This document shows positions 21,601 through 30,869 of a DNA stretch of 64,000 nucleotides, in pieces. Within the stretch, counting starts at the first letter, position 1. Every line of letters starts with the position of its first letter. Below the pieces are notes generated by a model that ran no database searches, was not told where the DNA came from, and saw nothing but the letters and a program-made list of their open reading frames with translations. This DNA comes from Rhodococcus sp. KBS0724 (GTDB lineage: Bacteria; Actinomycetota; Actinomycetes; Mycobacteriales; Mycobacteriaceae): assembly GCF_005938745.2 (NCBI RefSeq), contig NZ_VCBX02000001.1, positions 1,895,001 to 1,959,000 of the forward strand. Direction: 5' to 3'. Made by a program: the position numbers and the translations under genes.

Positions 21601-22224
21601 GCGTGGCTTGACTTCCCGAACCCGTTGCTCACTCCGCCCGGTCGCTTCGGAGCCAACAACGACTGGTTGCCGGCGGTGCTCGAATCGGTTCTCCTGGCGA
21701 TGGCTCAGTCGCATCAGCAGCCGGTGATGTCCTCGATGCATCCGTACCGAGCGCTCCGCTCGATTTACGATGCGACGCTGGAAGATCCGGCACGGGGAAT
21801 CAACGAGATCTCGGCGAAGTCGGCGTTGACCGAGTGGCTCCGAACCGGTGACACGCAGACTGGATGGCCGTCCGCGATTCCGGCTTCGGACAGCGCGTCC
21901 ACGATCGAGGAGCGCAGCGCCAAGACAGTTGAGTGGCTGGAACGTTTGAATGCATTTGTGGGACACCACTACCTGGCGCCAGGTCAGGATGGAGCGGCAG
22001 GCGGCGGCACCTTCTCGCAGATCACCTCGCGAGGACAGGCGTCCAAGACGCCGATTTTCCGTGACCTTGCACCTGACGTGTTCTGGGCTACCGCCGAGCT
22101 GTCGGTCATGGTCAAGGAATGTGAGGAGTCCGCTCTCCGCCCCGTTGAAAGTAGCTTCCCCACAATGCCTTCGGCTGGATTCGGAGACAACGACATCGTG
22201 ATTCCCGACTTAGGACAGTTCTGA
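18652..22224 (+). CDS. Tubulin-like (Tubulin_2-type) GTPase-fold protein
   Basis: An 1190-residue protein starting MRRFLVVGCGGSGAVTLSYMMDQ, the nucleotide-binding first loop of prokaryotic Tubulin_2 proteins. A glycine-rich tubulin/FtsZ-type loop, SSMAGGAGASMALDICRLL, follows near residues 178-195. The rest (about 750 residues) is helical and unassigned. Such proteins are annotated as tubulin-like domain proteins in actinobacteria and may form GTP-controlled assemblies. The ATG at 18652 has AGAGGA six bases upstream and starts directly on the domain, so the longer reading from 18445 is rejected. It sits between the VWA protein and a large membrane protein. Confidence 0.85.
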   Translation: MRRFLVVGCGGSGAVTLSYMMDQLRSDLAAAGVEKIPSGWQFVSLDVPTAPETGPDGLNNVRDQGGTYFGSGPQGDSYAVLDNALSNQLAARQQLSSIATWAPRDPRNVPVPIGSGAGQFRALGRMITLSKTAGISEVLQRAWDELFTVATETEMRSLDIPGGGSFDPGEAPIVLVVSSMAGGAGASMALDICRLLTLIPRLDPKMMGVFMVAPDIFDALGKSATTGVSANALAMLGEIVASQMGSAREHDVTILKALGQQNGEGAEVPFARVFPVGRRVGTEGAPFGDGSQNAIYRGLGRGLSGLMMSGAATRQFVQYDLTNGGGLAGLREHIGWGAGAWDSLPWGTFGFSSLSMGRDRYAEYAAQRLARSSVDRLLGGHLQRGNPASDEEQVNAILDSQWPSILARVGLADRNSGGGASPANVGAWITGTVLPWDEIGRMSRQVVETQLRPYIPSGDGMNAKQWVPDVQQAIRGRGPALRGASDSAALLHAFGWQDRIVYNVESMVADAVATLGLPYATAIVNRLSTYLRDVIRPAAEDLAKLAPADITAPTPGVTGTLASLNGTIPMSGAVIDSVVVEYQNNVNRQIYSTLSGKVRDIVAALVPEILTPLLAALNESQTVLRIASKTPAIDVGLARLETDQYAAWPSDAAERVPQRFAEANNEVMLTPSAEFLAQYRSDLPMAVAEDSSVPPPFDTAVQIASQRVVTGLWPTTDGSRAPGQVVPLIERTATWRSKAFPVNPSTNEALIPSAARYDVHLRAGELLGRARAYVSRTGESFDRFCKVTLRDYIVASGVPEYELQQRTSLLLSKFGEALSLARPLASVNQQAMEALHPGQQIAYRYKFSAVPFLNLPVSELLAQVISHNPKIDRETGDGFGRLLTDEGGLKRLDIFGSYPNYSPLAYDSVLKPAAKQWADSTPSQQEAFWSMRRSRPLAASLPMHENERRAMTAGWFLGLVLGRIRIPAPPFLEPVRVWSAAESAWLDFPNPLLTPPGRFGANNDWLPAVLESVLLAMAQSHQQPVMSSMHPYRALRSIYDATLEDPARGINEISAKSALTEWLRTGDTQTGWPSAIPASDSASTIEERSAKTVEWLERLNAFVGHHYLAPGQDGAAGGGTFSQITSRGQASKTPIFRDLAPDVFWATAELSVMVKECEESALRPVESSFPTMPSAGFGDNDIVIPDLGQF

Positions 22225-22225
22225 C

Positions 22226-24961
22226 ATGAGTGTGTTGACGGTTTTCCTCGCGGCTCCCGGACCGGCTGACGGTGTGCGGGACGTCCTGACCGACCTTTCC
22301 TCGGCTGGGTTGCTCGACCCTTTCCTGTGGATCGACGAACGTGACGTGACCTCGGGCTTGCCGGGCGTGCGCGCTACTTCCGTCGACGGGGGCGAGGTGT
22401 CCACTGTTGCGCTGCAGAATGTGTTGGCTTCGACGAGGGTCACACGGGTGCGACTCTGTGTCCTGGTCCCGTTCATCGAGGGGGCTCAGTCGGTTCGCGT
22501 CGAATCCGAACGCGCGATTGCGGATATGCTCGTCGCAAATTCGGGTAGTGCACAGTTGGTCCGGCTCCGGACGATCCTGACTCGGGGTGGGTCTTCTGCG
22601 CCCGCGTCGGCAGTTCCGGCACTGGCGGGCTGGCACAACCTCCTGATTGCACCGGAAGATTCCAACGGTCCGGGTATGGGCCATGTTTCACTCTCTGCCA
22701 CCACCGATGCCGTTGTGATCGGGCGAAATGCGGCACCCGTTGTTGCCGGTGTCGTCGGTTTGTGGTCACACGCTGCGCACGCACCCTTCGACGATCTTCA
22801 TGTAGTTCCCGGCGACGCGATTCGACTGGTGCGTTCCTTCTACCGTCGGCTCGAAACATCTGGGGCGGAACACGATCTGCGTGAGCAGGTTCTCGATATC
22901 GGTGGACCGCTTCCACTGCCGATCGATGCCGGTGGCAGTGTGGTCTACGTCGAAGACGTTCCACTCGCGACCGGAGCCATGGCACAGAACCTGTGGGTCA
23001 AACATCGTGGAACTCTGATCGGGTCGCGAGTGCCGATGCCGGCCGATGCGGGTTCGCAGGCAATCAGCCTGTGGCGGGCACTGGTGATGTTCTTCAGCTT
23101 CATCGGTTCTGCCCTCCGTAATGCCCCGATGGCTTTTTACAACCGGGTATCGAGGGGTGTTTCCGGCGCTGTGGCGTCGACGCTCAATGCGGCGGTTTTC
23201 GGGACGGAATCCTCGGCGTACACAATTGTCGTCAACGGAGTCGGACCGGACGGGCGTTCGGTGAAGTGGTCCGAATTCACGGCCGCGTCACATCAGATGA
23301 TGACGGCGTTGGATTCGGGAAGTGAGAGCCGCCATCACGCGGCGTCCACCGATCTGTCCAGACTATGGAGCGATTACTCCGCGGGCGCACTCACTTTGGC
23401 AGATGCCGGGGAGCGTTCGCAGGGACTACCTCCGGTCCAGGTCGGCGCGAATCGAGCGGTGATTCGCATCGCGGGTGACATCGTTCCTGGCAAGGCTCAG
23501 CGGTTCACCGACGTCCCGGGAATCATTGCTGCCAGCACGGGCGTCTCCGGACTCGATGCGCATGACGTTCTCGCGATCTCCGATTTCCGGGCTCAGTTGC
23601 GTGAACTCGAACAAGACCAAGTCCTGGGGCTGGAAGCGCGCCGAACGGTCGGCGCTGTGGACGCCTGGGGACAGACCATTCGTCGTTCGTACGGATTTGC
23701 GTTCGGCCAGCTTCTCGCTGAAGGAATGCGTTCGACGCGATCCGAAGTGAGTGCGCTGCTTGGGAAGTTGCGTGCTCATTCAGGGTTCGAAGATCAGTCC
23801 GAGGGTATTCGGAACCGTCAGCGGGGACTGGCGCGGTGGGCTCAGATCATCACTCTTCTGGCTGTGCTGATCATCGGAGCCGCGGGTTACCTGACGTACC
23901 GCGACATTATGGTGTGGTGGCACTGCGCCCTGGTTGTCGTTGTGACGATCGTCGTGTGGTTCGCGAGTTTGTTCATCCTGTTCACCCGAAGTCAGCAAGA
24001 GTTGTTCCAGATGATCAACCGGCAGCGACGAGCCGCTGGTGAATTGGAGGCGGATCAGGCGAATCTTCGCACGGCACTGCGTGATCTGGATCGGCTGTCT
24101 GCCGCGTACCGCCAGCATGTCTCGTGGAGTGCGGCGTTGGGGACTTTCTTGGCGGAGCCGCTCGGAAAGGCACCTCAGCGTTCTGGTTCCAGCCGCCAGA
24201 TCGAATGGGGTCTGCCGCGGTCAGCGGCCATCGGGTCGGCGCGGCCGGAGCCCGGCCGGATTCTGGAGGTAGCGGAGCGGCTGCGCAGCGAATTGTTCAC
24301 GGTGGGTTGGATGACCTCACCGTGGGACGAATTGACGCGCGCAGCAGGCGAGCATGTGGGAGCTTTGGGACTGGACGTTCGGCAGAGCCCGGAGTTGCTC
24401 TACGCAAAGCAGGGGTGGGGATCTGGTTCGGCCCTCGATGTGTGGTCGGACAAGCTGGCTGACGGAGAAATCGCTCTCGACGGCGCCGACGTTGTCTGGG
24501 AGCGGGCTCTCGCGGAGTTGGGGAACTCCAAGGTTTCATTGCTCACGGAATTGGTGTCGTCGGTCGAGGTTCGAGACCAGGGACAGTCGCGTGTGTTGAC
24601 TCTCGACGGTTTCATGGCAGGCGTCGGGGCCGCGGGAGAGATTGCGCAGAGTGGGCACTTCGACAGGACTTTGTTGACCGATCTCGCAGTGACCAGCGGA
24701 CGTGCGGCAGTGTGTGGTGGCCGAGCAGATCAGGTTCGCCTCGGACTGGGATTGCTTTCGGTAACCACTCAATTCAGTGAAGGCCTTGCGCGCGAGGAAC
24801 TTCAGTTCGGCGGCGAAAAATCGCCGATCGAAGACGAGCGGTCGTTCGAGATTCCGGTATCGCCGGACGCCGGCGCCCTCGACGGTTTCGGAAAGCATTC
24901 TTCGGTGGCACCCGTTTCCGATCCATTCCGTGCGCCGTCCATCGACGGCATGAACTTCTGA
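22226..24961 (+). CDS. Large membrane-spanning protein of the VWA/tubulin operon
   Basis: A 911-residue protein that I do not recognise. The N-terminal 250 residues look like an alpha/beta domain (SVLTVFLAAPGP, RLCVLVPFIEG). A hydrophobic stretch WRALVMFFSFIGSAL lies near 280, and two strong membrane helices lie near 535-590 (WAQIITLLAVLIIGAAGYLTY and CALVVVVTIVVWFASLFILF), followed by a coiled-coil-like stretch (RQRRAAGELEADQANLRTALRDLDRL). The C terminus carries DPFRAPS, similar in flavour to the DPF motifs in the VWA tail. It begins one base after the stop of the tubulin-like gene, so the two are tightly coupled and probably partners at the membrane. Confidence 0.8.
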   Translation: MSVLTVFLAAPGPADGVRDVLTDLSSAGLLDPFLWIDERDVTSGLPGVRATSVDGGEVSTVALQNVLASTRVTRVRLCVLVPFIEGAQSVRVESERAIADMLVANSGSAQLVRLRTILTRGGSSAPASAVPALAGWHNLLIAPEDSNGPGMGHVSLSATTDAVVIGRNAAPVVAGVVGLWSHAAHAPFDDLHVVPGDAIRLVRSFYRRLETSGAEHDLREQVLDIGGPLPLPIDAGGSVVYVEDVPLATGAMAQNLWVKHRGTLIGSRVPMPADAGSQAISLWRALVMFFSFIGSALRNAPMAFYNRVSRGVSGAVASTLNAAVFGTESSAYTIVVNGVGPDGRSVKWSEFTAASHQMMTALDSGSESRHHAASTDLSRLWSDYSAGALTLADAGERSQGLPPVQVGANRAVIRIAGDIVPGKAQRFTDVPGIIAASTGVSGLDAHDVLAISDFRAQLRELEQDQVLGLEARRTVGAVDAWGQTIRRSYGFAFGQLLAEGMRSTRSEVSALLGKLRAHSGFEDQSEGIRNRQRGLARWAQIITLLAVLIIGAAGYLTYRDIMVWWHCALVVVVTIVVWFASLFILFTRSQQELFQMINRQRRAAGELEADQANLRTALRDLDRLSAAYRQHVSWSAALGTFLAEPLGKAPQRSGSSRQIEWGLPRSAAIGSARPEPGRILEVAERLRSELFTVGWMTSPWDELTRAAGEHVGALGLDVRQSPELLYAKQGWGSGSALDVWSDKLADGEIALDGADVVWERALAELGNSKVSLLTELVSSVEVRDQGQSRVLTLDGFMAGVGAAGEIAQSGHFDRTLLTDLAVTSGRAAVCGGRADQVRLGLGLLSVTTQFSEGLAREELQFGGEKSPIEDERSFEIPVSPDAGALDGFGKHSSVAPVSDPFRAPSIDGMNF

Positions 24962-24976
24962 AAGAGACGTTGAGCG

Positions 24977-26953
24977 ATGAGCGCACAGGTACTCGAGGCA
25001 CTTCAGCAATGGCGATCGGGCGCGATTGCCGCCGACCAACTGCAGATCGGCGTGATCAAGGACGCGCATCTCACACAGATTGCGCGGTCGAATCGTCGAA
25101 CGAGCGCAGAAATCGAATCGATGCTGCCGCGCACGGCCAAGCCGATGGCCGGGCACATTGCGAATGTCATTGCCGGACTCGGTGAGAAGAGTTCGGATCC
25201 GGCCGCACCGAGAACAACTGCTGCCGACGATGTGGTTGTCGAGGCTGCGACGGTCTCACAGTCACCGATTGCGGCAAATCTGGTGGATCTGAGTACCGAC
25301 GATTTCTGCGAGTTCGACTATTCGACGGACGGAAACAGCGATACGAAGCTGGCGGCCAAGAAGTCACAGGGTGGCCACCGCATCGAGTGGGAAGCGTACG
25401 CTGCCGGCTCCGACTCTGTTGTCCTCTATCGGGTCGTCTCCAGCGAGGAACACCCGGCATACAAGCCTGAGGCCGGTGAGCTACTCGGCGTCACGACGGA
25501 CACGACGTTGCTGGATCTCCGTGGGCCGAGCTCGGCAGTGCGATTCGTTCAGGTGTGGTGCCACGTCGGGCGAACTGTCGACAATGCGGCTTCTGAACAG
25601 CCAATTCTCCTCGGCACCGCTCAAATTATCAGTCCCGTAGTCGATCTGGCGATCTCCGAGGACGAGGGCACCGTGATCGGCCGTTGGGACACCTGGCCCG
25701 GGGTCAAGGTCGTCCGCGTGATGCGGTTGGCGATAGCGGGTGGTCCAGGCGCCGGTGGTCCGGTTCGAATCCATCCCGACGACGACAATCTCGGTGGTTT
25801 CGTGGATTCGACAGCCGAGCGCGGTCAACGCTATCTCTATCGTGCGATCTGCGAGGTGCCGGTAGGCAACGGAACCGAACTGTCGCCGGCAGTAGAAGAA
25901 GTCGTGCAAGTCTCAGTTGTTCTGTCTCCGGTACACGATCTGTCGGTTGATACGTACGGCGACGCGGATGAGCCACGATTCGACCTGCGGTGGACAAGTC
26001 CACCGGTGGGCAAGGTTGTCATCTACCGGACGGAAAGCGGCCCGAAACCCGGTATCGAGGAATCGATTCTGGCGGAAGGCGCGTTGGAAGCGTCTGGCGG
26101 ACTGCCGAGTGATGCCCGCCTGATTCATCCGATCAAGGGCGCTCAGACGGGGAGCTGCCTGATGGCGGGAGTGTCCTGGCCGCGCGGGTGGACACGCGCC
26201 TACTTCACACCGGTAACAACACTCGACAACACGGTTCAGGTCGGGAAGACAGTCTCTGCTACCCGTCCGCTTGGCGCTGTTCGCCATCTGCGGGTAGTAG
26301 AGCGCTGCGCAGAACAACTTCTCACGTTCGCCTGGCCGGACGGCGCGGCTGCCATCGAGGTATACGTCAGCACACGCGACATGGATTCGGCGAGTGCATT
26401 GGCTCAGCCTGCGGGGCACGAGATTTCGAGGAGCAAATACGAGCGAGACGGTGGGCTGCATTTCCCGGCGCAGTTGCCGGCCATCGGTTGCTCGGTGCAT
26501 GTGGTCCCCGTGTCGTACACCGCGGGAGCAAAAGTGCTTGGCGCTCCGAGTGTCGTGGATTATCCGGGATTGTTGCGTGTTCAGTACGACGTCGAGTTGC
26601 GTAACGCGGGTTCCACCGTCGACATCACTCTTGCGCCGGAACGCGATACGAACGGTTCCCCGCCGTTTGTGTTGGTGTACAACGCACATCGTCTGCCTCT
26701 GAGCTCGACGGACGGAACGGCAGTGGATGTGTGGTCGGCTGGATCCGAAGCCAACGGACGTTCGAAGCAGTTTCAGCCGCACCAGCTCAGTCGAGCAGAT
26801 CGGGCAGCGACGTGGAGCGCTGATATCAGGGGACTCTACGGATACATCCGTCTGTTCGCCGACCTCCGCCCGAGCCATCGAAGCACCTTTGCCCTGATCG
26901 ATCCGTCCGTCGAGAAGCTCTGGGTTGACGGCAGAGATGGGCAGGCAGGATGA
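24977..26953 (+). CDS. FN3/Ig-like beta-repeat cytosolic protein
   Basis: A 658-residue protein with no signal peptide. The N-terminal 80 residues are helical (VLEALQQWRSGAIAADQL). From about residue 130 on there are repeated fibronectin-III-like units, seen as alternating strand motifs such as GGHRIEWEAYAAGSDSVVLYRV, GTVIGRWDTWPGVKVVRVMR and RFDLRWTSPPVGKVVIYR. Similar FN3-like proteins accompany GTPase/VWA conflict-type operons. It probably is an adaptor that binds other operon proteins. The next gene starts inside its stop codon (ATGA), so translational coupling is expected. Confidence 0.77.
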   Translation: MSAQVLEALQQWRSGAIAADQLQIGVIKDAHLTQIARSNRRTSAEIESMLPRTAKPMAGHIANVIAGLGEKSSDPAAPRTTAADDVVVEAATVSQSPIAANLVDLSTDDFCEFDYSTDGNSDTKLAAKKSQGGHRIEWEAYAAGSDSVVLYRVVSSEEHPAYKPEAGELLGVTTDTTLLDLRGPSSAVRFVQVWCHVGRTVDNAASEQPILLGTAQIISPVVDLAISEDEGTVIGRWDTWPGVKVVRVMRLAIAGGPGAGGPVRIHPDDDNLGGFVDSTAERGQRYLYRAICEVPVGNGTELSPAVEEVVQVSVVLSPVHDLSVDTYGDADEPRFDLRWTSPPVGKVVIYRTESGPKPGIEESILAEGALEASGGLPSDARLIHPIKGAQTGSCLMAGVSWPRGWTRAYFTPVTTLDNTVQVGKTVSATRPLGAVRHLRVVERCAEQLLTFAWPDGAAAIEVYVSTRDMDSASALAQPAGHEISRSKYERDGGLHFPAQLPAIGCSVHVVPVSYTAGAKVLGAPSVVDYPGLLRVQYDVELRNAGSTVDITLAPERDTNGSPPFVLVYNAHRLPLSSTDGTAVDVWSAGSEANGRSKQFQPHQLSRADRAATWSADIRGLYGYIRLFADLRPSHRSTFALIDPSVEKLWVDGRDGQAG

Positions 26954-29862
26954 GTAGTGACTTCTTCTCCGGGAGTGATTTTCCGACGGTAGTCATCGCA
27001 CGCGCGGACATTGCCGCGCCTCGGTACGGTCAGTTGACGTACACGTCGTTCGACCGGCCGAGCGTCGGACGCGGGCAAGCGCTCGGCGGCTGGCAGGTGA
27101 AAGATCTCGCGGGTGATCTGGACGAAAACGAGCAGGAGGCCGTGCGCGCGGGCGTCAACACTCGACTCGAGACAGTTGTTGCGCCGCCGCAGTTTCCAAC
27201 GCAAGAACAGATCGATTCACGGCCACGTCGGCTGCATTACGGACCTCTGCCGGCAGGCGCCGTTGCGTATTGGCATTCCACACCGGCCGGTTCCGATGCT
27301 TCGGGTCGCCCCGGCAACGTGTTCGTCCACGCACTCGTAGACCGAACACCGGATCTTCCGCCACTGCGTCGACCGATTTCCCTGTGGCACTCGACCGGGT
27401 GGCTGACGCCGTACGGGGCCGATGTGGTTGCCGGTTCGACACTGGGCGCTACTGCGGATTTCCCCGAGGGCAAATCGGTGACGCTGTCGCAGATCGTGAA
27501 CTTCGTCCTCGATCCCGAGGTCTGGAGGATCGGGGTGTTGTGCGTTCTGCTCGATGCGGTCAATCACGCAATGCACCACGGCGGCACGGTGATTCTCGGG
27601 GTTGAAGATCCTGACCGCGGCGCACAGTGGATCGGCGCGGTGAGTGCGCTGATGTCATCGTCGGCAACATCCCACTTCTACTTCTCTACCTACGAACGCA
27701 GACCCAGCGCGGAGGATATCGACGCCCTGAATGCGCATGTGGTGTGTGTGCCGATCGAGGATCTGGACGACTTGGAACTGCCGGAGAACACGGTTGTGCT
27801 CAGCGAAGTCGAAACTCCGTCCCTCGGCGAACTGGGCGCCGCCGACGGATCGAATCACGAATCGCATCGAACTGAACGCAATGCCGAGGTTCAGGTATCG
27901 GAATGGTCGGTTCTGGCTCAGACGGTTCTCCTGGATGCTGAGACCGCACTCGGTGCGTTGGGGCAGCTCGACGAGATTGCGAAAACCGATCCCGTTCGCG
28001 GCGCTGAAATCGCTTGGCCTCTTGCTGCACTCGTGTCCGGGAACAACAGTTTCAGTGATGCTCACATCGAAGCGCGACGAGTGCTCGAAAGTGTCCCCAA
28101 GCCGGTGCGGCGGATCCAGCTGCCGGAACCGGCGGCGCCGTTAGCAGTATCCGGTACTCGCACACCCGGGGATACACCTGGAACGACGGAGTCCGGCGAA
28201 CCGAATTTGCACCATATTCTCGCGATGCCGATCTCCACTCCTGCCGAGATCGACGCGCGGTGGACTGCGTTCCTGCACTTCGTCCGTCGCAATCCGGGCT
28301 GGTCGATGGGATCCGGCACCCAGGTGAAGTTATTCGGCGACGTCGAATCACACCCCTCACGGCGGCTTTTGGAGGATGTTCGGAAGACAGCAGAAGATTT
28401 CTTCGACCGCCTCGAGGGCAAGGATTCACCCGCTGAATCGGATACACCGTTCCTCATCGAGGTCGAAATACTTCGGTTCACAGATCTGATCATGCACTGC
28501 GGCCTCGTAGATGACGCGATCGTCAACGTCGTCCAGAATCTTGTCGACCTGGCGGTAGTGCCGCTGCTCTTGGACGATTCCGTGGCACCGCAGTTCGTGC
28601 GCGATGTTTCATCGGTCGAGGCTCCGCTGAGGGCGCTGCTCCGGAGCTGCCTTACCGACGGCACGGGTGCGGCGTACTTCGTCAGTCGCCCGCTGGGTAG
28701 TCGTGTGCCCAAGGCAGTCATCGAATGGACCCTACCTGTCGACGACCTTCCCACCGACGGGAGTATCCGGGAGAACGCGGAGGTAGTGGCCGAGTCCAGC
28801 GTGGCACTGGCTTCTGATCTGGTGCTTCGGATGCTCGACAATTCTGATGGGCATGAGCTGGCCGGGTGGGGACAGTTTGTGCCGCAGACATTGTGGCGGG
28901 TTCTCTGGGAGGCGCACAATGGCGGATTTGTGGTCGGTGATGCGAGCAAGCTTCTCACCTCGACGCACTTACCGGAAGAAGATCTCGAAGAATTGGCTTG
29001 GCGCTTTCCCGGCATCATCCCGCCGAGATTTCTTCAACGAATAGTTCTGTCACACACTGGTGATCAAGGTTCGGTCGATCTTGCTCGGTCTGCGGCTCAT
29101 TTGCTGACGACCCAAGCCGATACGCGCCGCGACGGCAGCGTGATTGTGACGCCTCCCAATCAGCGCAAGGATGACTGTGCCGTGGCGTGGGCACGGTTGC
29201 GCTCTAGCGGCCGGTGGGCAGAGTTCGGTGCAGAGTTGCAGTTCGAGGTAACTCGGATGCGACCCGCTCTCGTCGACTTTTGCCGAATGAGCGCTGCGGA
29301 GATTGATGCGCTGACCGGCGACCTGGTCGATCGAATGATGTTGTTGCTCTTCGCTTCCAGGTGGTCTCGGGACAGATACGCTGCGCCATTTGTTCCGTTT
29401 GTAGGTGCCGCTCAGGTGGATGCTTTGAGACGGTCGGTCCTCGGATCGAGCGACTATGTCAGTGTCAATATCACCGAACTGATCACCTCGCGGATCATCG
29501 ATCGTGAGTGGCTCCTGGCAACAGTGATGCTCATGACGAGCGGCGCGCCAGGGAGTAAGCGGCGCAAAGCTGATGTGCTGACTCACGTAGGTCTCGGTGC
29601 CGACGATGGGAACGGTCTTCTGGAATTTGTGGCTGGGAAATCGCTGTCGGATCTCCAGGGCTTCGACCGAGAGGGTCCGTCTCCGATCGCCGACATGTTC
29701 CGCGACGAAGTGCGGCGCCGGCGCTTCGTGGATTCACAGGCCGTGATCGATCAGTATCGGCCGCACGCCTGGAGTTGGTTGGATCATCTCGCGGCGGCAG
29801 CATACGAATCGAAGGAAAACCAAATGTGGTCCAAACTCAGGATTGGAAAGAGGAACCGCTGA
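26950..29862 (+). CDS. GAP1-like (GTPase-associated protein 1-related) protein
   Basis: A 970-residue cytosolic protein. Its N terminus, with YGQLTYTSFDRPSVGRGQ and later GNVFVHALVDRTP and LWHSTGWLTPYG, has the pattern of the GAP1 N-terminal domain found next to TRAFAC-type GTPases. Residues of about 178-360 form a second module (VWRIGVLCVLLDAV, GGTVILGVEDPDRGAQWIGAVSAL, SEWSVLAQTVLLDAETALGAL) that is repeated in the N-terminal half of the gene at 32040. The C-terminal 600 residues are helical. GAP1 proteins are predicted components of GTPase-based conflict systems; a GTPase gene lies two genes downstream, which supports the call. Confidence 0.75.
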   Translation: MSSDFFSGSDFPTVVIARADIAAPRYGQLTYTSFDRPSVGRGQALGGWQVKDLAGDLDENEQEAVRAGVNTRLETVVAPPQFPTQEQIDSRPRRLHYGPLPAGAVAYWHSTPAGSDASGRPGNVFVHALVDRTPDLPPLRRPISLWHSTGWLTPYGADVVAGSTLGATADFPEGKSVTLSQIVNFVLDPEVWRIGVLCVLLDAVNHAMHHGGTVILGVEDPDRGAQWIGAVSALMSSSATSHFYFSTYERRPSAEDIDALNAHVVCVPIEDLDDLELPENTVVLSEVETPSLGELGAADGSNHESHRTERNAEVQVSEWSVLAQTVLLDAETALGALGQLDEIAKTDPVRGAEIAWPLAALVSGNNSFSDAHIEARRVLESVPKPVRRIQLPEPAAPLAVSGTRTPGDTPGTTESGEPNLHHILAMPISTPAEIDARWTAFLHFVRRNPGWSMGSGTQVKLFGDVESHPSRRLLEDVRKTAEDFFDRLEGKDSPAESDTPFLIEVEILRFTDLIMHCGLVDDAIVNVVQNLVDLAVVPLLLDDSVAPQFVRDVSSVEAPLRALLRSCLTDGTGAAYFVSRPLGSRVPKAVIEWTLPVDDLPTDGSIRENAEVVAESSVALASDLVLRMLDNSDGHELAGWGQFVPQTLWRVLWEAHNGGFVVGDASKLLTSTHLPEEDLEELAWRFPGIIPPRFLQRIVLSHTGDQGSVDLARSAAHLLTTQADTRRDGSVIVTPPNQRKDDCAVAWARLRSSGRWAEFGAELQFEVTRMRPALVDFCRMSAAEIDALTGDLVDRMMLLLFASRWSRDRYAAPFVPFVGAAQVDALRRSVLGSSDYVSVNITELITSRIIDREWLLATVMLMTSGAPGSKRRKADVLTHVGLGADDGNGLLEFVAGKSLSDLQGFDREGPSPIADMFRDEVRRRRFVDSQAVIDQYRPHAWSWLDHLAAAAYESKENQMWSKLRIGKRNR

Positions 29863-30869
29863 TGCCCGCTTATGTGCTCGATGGAGCTGGGAGAGTAGAT
29901 CTTCCGCGCCGACCGTTGGCCGTCAGCGCCGACGCCGGTGGGGTGGGCGTCGAGTTGTCCGCGTCCACGCAATCCGGTCAGTCGGCGGGCGCTGTGCATC
30001 CCCGTCCTGGTTTGATGATTCTTCCTCGAATCGCGGACGTGACCACTGTGTCCGCGAGGCCTGCCGATGGGCAGATCGCGTTTCCTCAAGGCACGGTCCT
30101 GCGCGTCACGATCGGGGTCGACAGTCAGAACGATCTGGACCCCGATCGAGCGGAGCTTCGCCCGATGGATGTGTCGGGACTGCACCGTGCCGATTTGGCG
30201 ACGATCACGCTGGGCGCCGAATCGCTCGAGATCGCGGCGCGCAGAACCGAAGTCGATGTCGCGCTCGGAGAGCTAGCATCGCTGGCTCGCTCGAGTGCCC
30301 GCGGAATCCTGCGTACCGATCGGCTTCGTGACGCACAGTGCTACTCGGTCTCCATCGACATCGACAGTTCCATGTCGATGGTCCATCGATTCGACGACTC
30401 GAGTGTCTCAACAGTCGCAGATCTGTTGGCCGGGGTGTCCACGGTGCTCGGCGATGCCACACCAACCGTGTCGGTGCTCGGCGCACGATCGACGCTCGTA
30501 CCGGAATGTGCGCTGCGGGATTTGAAGGCTGTGGTTCAGGGCGTTCTGGACTCCGCATCGATGGGTGTGGGCTTTCAGTCGGTGCCGTCCGTACCGGCAG
30601 CTGCCGCGTCGAGGCATATCGTCTACACGATCACCGACTCGGTGCCGGCCGATTTCCTTGCAGAAGCATCGGATTCGTCGTCGACTATTCGTCATTTGGT
30701 AGTGCTGTCGGAGGTGGTACCGGCATCGATTCCGGCGGGCACTTACTGCGCAGTGATCTCGCCGCGCTCGGTCGAAACTCTCACGTCCGACCCGAGTGAA
30801 CTGTCGCGGATCATTTCGCAGCTACTGTTTCCTGTTATGTCCGATTCGACCACCGGTGGTTTCTCGTGA
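29862..30869 (+). CDS. VWA-like domain protein (cytosolic)
   Basis: A 335-residue protein without signal or membrane helix. A VWA-type fold is suggested by SVSIDIDSSMSM near residues 162-173 (a DxSxS MIDAS motif), followed by HIVYTITDSVPADF and LVVLSEVVP strands. It resembles the TerY-like VWA proteins of ter-type systems in layout, but the N-terminal 150 residues are distinct. The ATG overlaps the upstream stop (TGATG), and the next gene overlaps its own stop (GTGA), so GAP1-like protein, VWA protein and GTPase are made in a coupled manner, as expected for subunits of one complex. Confidence 0.75.
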   Translation: MPAYVLDGAGRVDLPRRPLAVSADAGGVGVELSASTQSGQSAGAVHPRPGLMILPRIADVTTVSARPADGQIAFPQGTVLRVTIGVDSQNDLDPDRAELRPMDVSGLHRADLATITLGAESLEIAARRTEVDVALGELASLARSSARGILRTDRLRDAQCYSVSIDIDSSMSMVHRFDDSSVSTVADLLAGVSTVLGDATPTVSVLGARSTLVPECALRDLKAVVQGVLDSASMGVGFQSVPSVPAAAASRHIVYTITDSVPADFLAEASDSSSTIRHLVVLSEVVPASIPAGTYCAVISPRSVETLTSDPSELSRIISQLLFPVMSDSTTGGFS

